Source: Chionoecetes opilio
Lineage: Eukaryota; Arthropoda; Malacostraca; Decapoda; Majidae
Length of the DNA: 64,000 nucleotides
Assembly (NCBI GenBank): GCA_016584305.1
Contig: JACEEZ010011976.1
Coordinates: forward strand, 1-64,000
Reading direction: 5' to 3'
Shown: positions 55,821-64,000 of the stretch, one piece after another
How the letters are laid out: each line of letters begins with the position of its first letter
Position numbering within the stretch: the stretch's first letter is position 1
Program-made: the position numbers and the translations under genes
Notes under the pieces: generated by a model
Database searches by the model: none
The model's input: the letters and a program-made list of their open reading frames with translations, nothing else
What the model was told of the DNA's origin: nothing

Positions 55821-56265
55821 TCACAAGGTAAGAAAGATTACAGTTGTTTGCATCCCTGAAATTACTCCACCACCATTACCATAGCCAGGCGGTTACCACA
55901 AGGGAATACTTAGCACAAATTTATATATTCATTTAAAAACATACTTATTTTTGTATAGCTCTCAAAGATTGACAATACATACATAATTTCATCTGCACTG
56001 AGCATGACAGTGAAGCATTGACAATCTGAAACTCCTTTTCTTTATCTTCAGTATTGAAAATAAAATCCTGCTACATGATTCTAGCATACAAATCTGGCAA
56101 ATCACTGATCTTTGTCTCATCATACCTCTTTCTTTTTTCTTAAGACAAACACAATTTTCAACAAACAGAACAGTGAATAAGGACAACAACAACAATCTCT
56201 ATTGCCACGGGACACACCTGCACACCTAGATAGGCCGCACAGATGATCACGCTGCAGCCACCCCA

Positions 56266-59200
56266 CTACTCCTCCTCCTCCTCCTTGAAGCGGCCGCCAT
56301 AGAAAGGAATAAACTGGTTGATCAACTTCCAGTCCGTGATGTACAGGCCTATGCCTGTTGCCGCGGCACCAAACGCCATGGCAGAAGGCGCCCTGCAAGA
56401 ACATGATGATGTGTTAGAGGTTATTCATATATACCTCTCGCCTTTTACTCCATGTCATGATGTGGTGGAGGCTAGATAAATTCATGGATGGGGATGAAAG
56501 GTGGATGTAGGTAACAGGAACTACCCCGTGTAGGCCTCACGGCCTCTTGTAGCTTCCTTATTTTCTTATGTTCAAACAAAAAATATAATTCTCTTGTTTA
56601 ACCGCTAAAGTAATTATTACTACAACAAAAATTATATAATTTTTTATTTTTTATTTAAATCAATGTATAGTGTATATTGGAATTAGCATTATTAAGAAAA
56701 AGTATAGATCAATTCAAAGATACCCATAATAGTACAAATTCCATTTTCATATGTAAATGCATCTGTATTTCATGTTATATGCATTTTTAATTCACTTATT
56801 CTATCTCTTTTTAGTTATAAATATGCTAAACAATATCCTGTAGTAGTTAGATTTCATGTAGAACATCAAATTAATAATGAAAAAAAATCTATTTAAATCT
56901 AATAACTGATTTTAATCAAATAAATCTGATTTTTTTTATTTAAAAAAAAAAAGAACCACCCTGTATAATAATCAATTATAATCTGTATATTTGCAACGGA
57001 AACTCTGAGAAAGAAAGTTTCTTAGAATCCATTAAGGTAAACAGAAAGCATACTCTTAATTGTGTAGACTGTAGATCATTCTGGGCTAAAACTGCACAAC
57101 TCAAACCCTTTTTACTTAAAATCTTCCCCTCTACCCAACAAACTTGGGGACCTGGTCGGGAAGCGGGGTTTTGGGTGGCTGAGACAAGAAGAAGAAGAAG
57201 AAGAAGAAGAAGAAGAAGAAAAAAAGAAAAGAAAAAAAAAGTGGCCTAATCTAGGGAAAGATCTAAATAACCTAAACCTAACCTAACCTGGCGTATTAAT
57301 CTCCTAGCCTCTGCCTTTGGACTTAAAATTTTTCAGGCACCTCAGACTTTGTAGAGGCAGTGTGGGGAAACAGGGCTGACCGCACACTGCAACTTTGGGT
57401 ACTATTTTACACTTGGGCCATAATTCCCTACACAATTGGGAGTGTGGTTTCTGTTTACCTTATTGGATTCTAGGAAACTTTCTCCCAACGAGCTTCCGTC
57501 GCAAATAATTACTTTTGGAGATATGACATATTACTTATAGGGAGGAGTGAGATAAGTGTTTACGTGCACCTCAATCTTCTTCCTCTTGTGACCTGCATCG
57601 CCTCTGTTCTCTTGCCGCAGACATTTGTTAATGCGAATCTGGCTTGAGTTAGGAGGTTAAAACGTGGGGTTAGGTTAGATTAGGTTAGGTTAGTGAGTCT
57701 AAAGGTGGGTTAGGTTAGTTAATTTTCATATATCCTATACACTCTCCTTCCTGCAAGTAGTGATTTGCGACGGAATGTTTCCTAGAATTCATTAAGGTAA
57801 AGAGAAACCATACTCCCAATTGTGTTGAAAATTCTGGTCCTAGTGTAAAAATTTACCCAACCTTGGCAGACATGAAGTACTGTACAGTAAGTGTACTATA
57901 TGCTGCTGTAATGCCATTCAGATAAGCTTGGAGCAGTGCTTATGCAGTTTAACCAAAAAAACCTAATGGTGGTATTATTTTACACTAGGACCGAAATTCC
58001 CTACACAATTGGGAGTTAGGTTTCTGTTTACCTTATTGGATTCTAGGACACATTCTCCCTATGAGCTTCCGTTGCAAATCATTACTTTTGGAGATATGAC
58101 ATGTTGTTCATAGGGTCACCACCCTATGCGGCCGCCCGTATGATCCACATATATAGAGAGCAGTCGCGCGGAGCAAACTATTGTTATACGTACGTATATG
58201 TTTATTGTACGTTATGTTTAACATATATAACTATATGTTAAACATAAGATATGTCATAAGTTACTAACTTAACCTCACTATAACCCCTAAAAATTACTAA
58301 CCTAACCTCACTATAAGTTACTATGCTAACCTCACTATAACCCTTAAAAGTTACTAACCTAACTTCACTATATGTTACTAACCTAACCTCACTATAACCC
58401 CCTAAAAGTTACTAACCTAACCTCACCTTAACCCCTAAAAGTTACTAACCTAACCCTACCATAACCCCCTAAAAGTTACTAACCTAACCTCGCTATAACC
58501 CCCTAAAAGTTACTAACCTAACCTCACTATAACCCCCTAAAAGTTACTAACCTAACCTCACCTTAACCCCTAAAAGTTACTAACCTAACCCTACCATAAC
58601 CCCCTAAAAGTTACTAACCTAACCTCGCTATAACCCCCTAAAAGTTACTTATATTGCCGTAGGCGGCCGCATGGGGCCCGCGGCCGCATTGGGGAGACAC
58701 CGTTCATAGGGAGGCGAGAGACAAGTGTTTACGTACGCCACACTCTTCTTCCTCTTGTGACCTGCATTGCCTCTGTTCTTCCCATGCCGCGTACACTTTT
58801 TTAATGCAGATTTGGCTTTAGTTAGGAGGTTAAAGCGTGGGAATAGGTTAGGTTAGGTAGATTACAAACAACACTCCCAATTGTGTAGGGAATTTCGGTC
58901 CTAGTGTAAAAATGTACCCTAATGGTATATGGACTAATCAATATTTGCCATCTCATAGCTACCTAATAAACTAAAACAGTTTATGGAACTGTCCGCGAAA
59001 GAAACTTTCGCCGAAACGCCAACCGAGAACTCTCGCCGAAAGTGGAACACTCGCCGACGTGGAAATTTTCGGCGACAGTTCGACTGGTAAAGACTCCTCC
59101 CCCCCCCCCCCCCCGCTCGTTCACAATCCTAACCTGGACATTGGTTAACTGGCCAACATAATGTAACTTAAGATCAGGAACTGGAACGGTCACCAGAAAT

Positions 59201-59559
59201 AAGAACACTCGCCGACGTGAAAAATTGGAGCACTCGCCGACGTGGGCGAGAATTCCTATCGGCGACAGTTCCAGGTACCACTAAAAGAGCTTACTTAACT
59301 CACACTTAAACCTACAAGGCGCCAAATCACTTCTAAGCATCACTGTAACAATACAACAACCGGCACAATAGCGAATACTGAACAGCTGATTTTCTAGGCC
59401 AATGATGCAATACTTCCACGGAACACAAACAGCCGTATTAAAGCATTCCCTAAGTTACTGTCTGCCTGTAATGGGTCCAATCTTAATCCCTCACCATAGC
59501 TGCAGCTGCTGGACTTGCCGCACACCGATGGGCAGCATGGAGAGGAGCTTTTGAATCAT
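56266..59559 (-). CDS. UQCR11: Cytochrome b-c1 complex subunit 10 (UQCR11)
   Basis: Two exons, 59559-59495 and 56392-56266, join in phase (codon TGG split TG|G) to give 63 aa; human is 56 aa. Exon 1 codes MIQKLLSMLPIGVRQVQQLQ. Exon 2 has APSAMAFGAAATGIGLYITD then WKLINQFIPFYGGRFKE and a Glu run, matching the family's W-PTA-WGA-GA-G---TDW-LIL--PYI-GKFK pattern. One hydrophobic helix (residues ~23-40) would cross the mitochondrial inner membrane. The protein is a peripheral accessory subunit of respiratory complex III. The 3.1-kb intron is filled with repeats. Donor GTGAGG, acceptor TTCTTGCAG. The acidic C-terminal EEEEE replaces the basic/acidic end seen in vertebrates. Confidence 0.9.
56462..56573 (+). 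mobile_element. CR1-like LINE 3' end, UQCR11 intron
   Basis: 'ggctagataaattcatggat', 'ggggatgaaaggtggatgta' and 'cctcttgtagcttccttatt' match the 3' end seen at 32056-32235, in opposite orientation. The encoded LDKFMDGDERWM and stop are intact. Confidence 0.72.
56993..58090. repeat. Two related inverted-end elements
   Basis: Ends containing 'gattctaggaaactttctcc' / 'ttgcgacggaatgtttccta' and 'cacaattgggagt' occur inverted at 56993-57070 with 57425-57525, and at 57768-57835 with 57990-58085. The first pair encloses a (GAA)n run (57183-57240). The same 'actcccaattgtgtagggaa' end also appears at 58877. Non-autonomous, class unknown; UQCR11 intron. Confidence 0.6.
58250..58650. repeat. 34-bp satellite containing CCTAACCTAACC
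   Basis: About ten to eleven imperfect units of 'ataaccccctaaaagttact' + 'aacctaacctcact'. It includes a higher-order duplication (58400-58500 and 58515-58640 share the same order of variants). Flanked by 'atgcggccgcc' (58128) and 'ggcggccgcat' (58654), an inverted pair. Confidence 0.88.
58986..59271. mobile_element. Small element with ends GGAACTGTCnGC
   Basis: GGAACTGTCCGCG (58986) faces CGGCGACAGTTCC (ending 59271). The interior repeats 'cactcgccgacgtgg' three times and has a C run at 59098-59114. Vocabulary resembles 6663-7140. Lies ~220 bp downstream of UQCR11 exon 1, in its intron. Confidence 0.6.
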
Positions 59560-60459
59560 ATTGGTGAGAAATTTGAGTCACACAATCACCGGAGAAGGAA
59601 TATGGCTGTCGAGCTCTTCTTCTTCTTCTTGTTGTCTTCTTTTATCATCCATTTTCTCTTTCTTCATGTGCTGTAGGACTGTGTTATTTATCTTATTTGT
59701 TGTTATCTGTGTATTTATGCCTATTTTGTTTGTTTTTATCATTCTAATTGTTCTGTTTTAGGTTTTGATTGTCTTAAGAGAGCATAATTATGTATTTAAG
59801 GCGTATTTTGTCCATGCCCATGGAAGTAAAATTTTACTTATTTAAGCTCCGCCCACTTATATTTTACTCTTTTGCGTGCATAGAAAATGATCAGATTCGT
59901 TCCCGGCAGCGGAATTTACTCTTTTCCTGTAAAATTATACAGTGGTGGGGGTGGGTGGTGGTTTCAAGAGCCTGGCCAATCAGATCGCGCGCATGAGAAA
60001 ATCTTATCAGAATTCCTCCCGTAAATGTTTCTCTTTTCCTTTAATTCTCATCCAATTCAACATTCATTACATGCGCACAACATGCAAAGGATACTGTATT
60101 TAATTAAGAGTAGGTAAGGAGTAGTAAGGAGTAGAGTAGGTGACTCTTAACAGGTAAGAAGTCACAAATATTAAAATTCTCCAGCGACGTCTGGGAACAA
60201 ATTTCCCAATCCCTCGAATTTTTCAATGTGTCCGAATCTTCGTTGATGCTTGCTGGCTTAGCACCAAAACTGGTGTATTATTGCTATAGTATAGTCAAAT
60301 ACTTAAATATATTCATGAGTGATATTACATTTGCAATAGAAATGTATAAATTTGGTATATATGTTTATATCACACAAAAAGAAAGCCTTTTAGAGAACCT
60401 ATCGCAGGGCACGAATACGAACATTTCATCAGTCTGAGTCAGCGCCAACACGGTAAGGA

Positions 60460-60776
60460 GGTCTCTCTCTACCCACGGGCCACCACACACCCCACCACCA
60501 CCCAGGCACCCACCCGCCCACCACCACCCGCCCACCACACACCCATCACACACCCACCCACCACACGCCCATCACCCATCCGCCCACCACACACCCACCC
60601 ACCACACGCCCATCACACACCCACCCACCACACGCCCATCACACATCCGCCCACCAACACCCACCCACCACACACCCATCACCCATCCGCCCACCACACA
60701 CCCACCCACCACACGCCCATCATACATCCGCCCACCACACACCCACCCACCACACGTCCATCACACACCCGCCCAT
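60460..60776. repeat. CCCACCACAC-type minisatellite
   Basis: Irregular units of 'cacccacccaccacacgccc' and 'atcacacatccgcccaccac', CA/CCC-rich. No coding value. Confidence 0.9.
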
Positions 60777-60905
60777 GGATGTTAAACGGGGGAGATGCAC
60801 TGGAGGATGAATCACAACCAGCATTCATCTAGGTTTAGGCAAAGAATAATTCGTGAAACGTAGATGTAGGTACACGTAGCCTACATACGTACAGGTCCAT
60901 GATAG

Positions 60906-61112
60906 CATTAAACATCCTCGACGCACATCGTGAAATGGCTGTGTAGCAAATAGATATTCAAATAACAGTTTCATAGCGCCCTAAACATTTCAGTTTAATA
61001 TCAAGTCCATTAAACATCCTCGACGCACATCGTGAAATGGCTGTGTAGCAAATAGATATTCAAATAACAGTTTCATAGCGCCCTAAACATTTCAGTTTAA
61101 TATCAAGTCCAT
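60906..61112. repeat. Direct tandem duplication, 102-bp unit
   Basis: 'cattaaacatcctcgacgca' ... 'tatcaagtccat' occurs twice, the copies apparently identical, sharing the junction at about 61008. Near-identity implies a recent event or an assembly duplication. Confidence 0.93.
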
Positions 61113-61762
61113 CTATAGAGTTAGAAAACAATGCTAGGCCATTCTAAGAGCTCAAAACAATTAGATATCGATGTGTAATACAGACAATCACGCTACTACT
61201 CTTTGCTGTGCCTTCAATAATGTGAACCTTAACGATATTCCTTGAGCCTCTGTAAGAGGTAATGAAGTGTACGACACTTTTACTCTCGGCAACATCAAGA
61301 AAGAGCTTTGGCAGCGCTACAATCGTATTTTGTGATGGCAAGCAGGGGCGGAGCTTAAAAGAGTAAAATTATACTTCCAAAGGCATGAACAAAATACGCC
61401 TTTAGTCTATGTGTCTCGGTATAAGTTTGTCTTTCTGTTTATCTTATTTATCATTTGTAAAGACAGTTTTTAATACTTGCTGGAATTTTTTTAGTATCAT
61501 GTTTTATTCATACAAAGAATCTGGAAGTCAAACGATATCAGGTTCAGGGAAAATATGTGAATAGAAGAAATATGTTTTGGTCGAGGAGGAACGAACAGGC
61601 GTGACAACCTTAGCAAAACTGTAAGTGTTGAGAGCTGAGGAGGTGACATTGTTATATCAGGATACATTTTGATAATCCTGCTTCCCTAACACCGTGTTGC
61701 TAAAATAAGTTATAAATCAAGTGTTAGAAAGTGCTGTAGAGCAACACAATACAAGTGAGGCC

Positions 61763-61849
61763 ATGGAAGGAGGAGGAAAAGAAGGAAAACAATTGGTCAT
61801 TGATATTAGGGACGCCACCACCACCATTACCACATCCATCACTAACAAG
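61763..61849 (+). CDS. Candidate first coding exon, partial gene
   Basis: ATG in strong context (gaggccATGG) opens 29 codons, MEGGGKEGKQLVIDIRDA plus a Thr-rich stretch ending ITNK, and is cut by GTAAAA, a plausible donor. No downstream exon recognised before the window ends. No family recognised. Could equally be chance. Confidence 0.2.
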
Positions 61850-62857
61850 GTAAAATTAATATCCATCTTAATTACGTTACCTGTGTGTTTCTTTAAAGGA
61901 GTTCAGTGTGGTTAGTTTTGGGTAAATTATCAGTTTGACACCGAACTTCCTTTGGTGGACGAAACAATTTTTTTTCTGGTGAATTTTGATGTTATGAATT
62001 AATCTGCTGACCGTTTCTGTCGCAAATTACTATTTTATCTTTTTTTTTGTGATTTGCAACAAAAATGATTGAAAAACAAATTGGACCTAACCGAACCTAT
62101 ACCTACACCCATTGGCGTAGTTAGGTAAATTTAAGGTACGAATGTTGCCTCTTTGTTGCAGCGCATGCTTTAGGGCTGGGGAGGGTCTCACTGAGCATGT
62201 AATCTCACTGAGCTTGATAGAAGCGATATCCTGCACTTGTGGAAAGAAAAACATCAGTGATTCCCGCTTTCTCCGAAGATAAAAAAACTTCGTAGTCCCT
62301 TTGGTCACCTTTCCCCTTTGTTATAAGGCCCACGTAATACTTCTTGCTTGTTGTGTCAAACTCAGCCATAATGTAATCATTCAATTGACTTTGGGTTCTC
62401 CTTCCGAGGCCGGGAACTCCTGATCTTCATTTTTTATTTCTTCATCAAAATCGACCGAACCATTCTAATTTCTAAATCTGGGATGCATATAGTCTATGTC
62501 ATAAATTATAATGTCAGTATTCGTGGCACAATATTATAAAAAAAAATTTATAATAATCTAATAATCATGTATTACTGTATAGGCCTAATAATATATCTAT
62601 ACATAGTGTATTATACAGTCTATTATACTATATATAGTCTAAAATATATAATATATAACCAATAATATTAATAGTACATAACAAGTGCTTGTGGGCCCTT
62701 CGGACCCATGTATTGATGTTTGTATATTAGACAACATGTGATTGCAAACTCCAATCGTGTTGTTGCTGTTGTTGGTCACTGGTCAAAGTGTCTCGGGGTA
62801 GACCACGTTCCGTGTGATTCTAACCCTTTGTGTTCCGTGTGATTCCAACACACACAC

Positions 62858-63031
62858 ACCCGTCAGGATGGCTCGATTGGTAGAGTTATTGTCTCGCGTG
62901 TAGCGTCCCTGCATTCGGTCAGCGGTTCGAGCCCACCAAGTTCGTCCTGGCGTGGGGGCGCTTTGTATAGTCAATGACCTTGTAGTTGGTACTTGCAAAG
63001 TGTCTAGATAGGATCAAAGTATCTTATCTTA
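62858..63031 (+). mobile_element. tRNA-derived SINE, second copy
   Basis: GTCAGGATGGCTCGATTGG with A box, then AGCGGTTCGAGCCC as B box, body 'gtagttggtacttgcaaagt', tail 'atcttatctta'. Flanks CCAACACACACAC (62845-62857 and 63032-63044) form a 13-bp target duplication. Same family as 55643-55820 in the opposite orientation. A few extra bases at 62858-62860 leave the exact 5' end uncertain. Confidence 0.87.
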
Positions 63032-63045
63032 CCAACACACACACT

Positions 63046-64000
63046 CACACACGCACACAAACGTCCATGAGTCTACTAAGTTTGTGGAATGCGGCAAGAC
63101 GTTATCGCAGAGTTTTCCTGTAATCTAATACTCCTAAAGTGTTTTTAGCCCAAACCCCCCTTCAAAATGATTCAATCGACATGGGACCAAGCCGCTTACC
63201 ACCTACGATTTATTTGCAATTTTTTTAGTCTACTCTCATCAAAATTGAATTTACAGTTTCGGCTACCCAAAACAGACACACACACACACGGCTACTCCTA
63301 TAGTATATTAGATGTCTGATATAATATATAAAATACACATCTCTACGTCACTACAGTAGTCAGGCCGGCGGAGCACGGCGGAGGGAAGTGTTTTGGCGTC
63401 AGGCGTCAGGGCTATCAACCAGGCTTAAATACCGGGCGAGATATTCGTGTGTTGCTTAAAACACGTCCTTAGTTTTAACCGATGACTCGGTTTTTAATGA
63501 TATATGCAACTTCTCGTCTTTACTAGAGAAGCTAGCAAGAGGTAAGTGCCATCCTGCTAAGGTGGGAACTGGGAGTGAACTGACTTGAACCGCGGGTGGC
63601 GGGGCCGCCACGAATACCGACATATCTGATATCTGTTAAAGTAATCGTCCAGACCATTTCATCATTCCTGATTTAATGCAATCAAATCATAGCCATTAAC
63701 GAGTATATCAACAACACGTCGTCACTTTTTGTATCCAGTCAGCCGTTTTTAAATAATCCGCAATCAAAATCTGCAAATTCCCCGAGTTTTCAAAACGCTC
63801 TCAAGGTTTGCAGACGCTCAGGCTCAGGCTCGGTGACGTACCATCAGGGAGGCTCATCTTCCCGCGCTGATCAGAAAGGCACGTAAACACAGAGATAAAT
63901 ATAGTACTTGAAGATATTTGGGTGTTTCTGATAGATTTTTTTTGCTATATGCCACATGCATGCATCCTTTATGGGTGCAGCAAGACAGCTGTGCCTTTCG
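63046..64000. other. Intergenic, no gene seen
   Basis: Contains a repeat-like end with (CA)n and 'cggctactcctatagtatat' near 63275-63312. The remainder shows no coding or RNA signal. Any continuation of the 61763 candidate would be beyond or hidden here. Confidence 0.4.

Larger units (their letters stand above)
59799..61401. mobile_element. Non-autonomous Harbinger-like element, 1.6 kb
   Basis: Terminal inverted repeats AGGCGTATTTTGTCCATGCC and the complement of AGGCGTATTTTGTTCATGCC, continuing imperfectly for ~60 bp ('taagctccgccc' / 'gggcggagctta'). TTA flanks both ends (59796-59798, 61402-61404), the 3-bp target size of PIF/Harbinger. No transposase. Contains a CCCACC-type minisatellite and a 102-bp duplication. 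Confidence 0.75.

Overview
The window is animal nuclear DNA, most likely from an arthropod and probably a decapod crustacean. Its genes are intron-rich with GT-AG splice sites. They sit in a dense background of microsatellites, minisatellites, foldback elements and decayed LINEs, and there are interstitial runs of TTAGG, the usual arthropod telomere unit. The species assignment is inference; the intron-exon structure and repeats are read directly.

Four genes can be assembled with phase-consistent splice sites. (1) A + strand seven-exon gene (8980-12897, 621 aa) encodes a charged coiled-coil protein resembling the BFR1/proton-pump-interactor type. (2) A + strand gene with one visible coding exon (18262-19407, 381 aa) encodes a SAM-domain protein of the C19orf47 type. 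(3) An eight-exon - strand gene (36979 down to 23846, 462 aa) is the RWD-RING E3 ubiquitin ligase RNF25. (4) A ten-exon + strand gene (39307-54745, 821 aa) is the epsilon subunit of the AP-4 adaptor complex, apparently without the C-terminal appendage domain. A fifth, very small - strand gene (59559 down to 56266, two exons, 63 aa) matches UQCR11, subunit 10 of mitochondrial complex III. Two weaker candidates are a two-exon + strand ORF at 22410-23215 and a possible first coding exon at 61763-61849.

Layout: 1-8.9 kb is repeats and dead retroelements. 9-19.4 kb holds the two + strand genes separated by repeats. 19.4-37 kb is RNF25 and its transposon-filled introns. RNF25 and AP4E1 are head to head, with starts about 2.3 kb apart. 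39-55 kb is AP4E1, whose introns hold a MULE, two RTE-like LINEs, a pair of piggyBac-like MITEs and foldbacks. 55-60 kb holds UQCR11, tail to tail with AP4E1. 60-64 kb is repeats. The genes share no pathway; they are ordinary housekeeping neighbours.

The most unusual features are structural. Several introns carry a minisatellite starting within 8-45 nt of a splice site. In AP4E1 intron 7 the exon end plus its splice donor has been duplicated four more times. A LINE tail lies directly upstream of an AP4E1 splice acceptor. Two elements have terminal inverted repeats built from short iterated motifs, one of them a MULE with an inverted duplication of its own transposase. Several transposon insertions keep readable target-site duplications.
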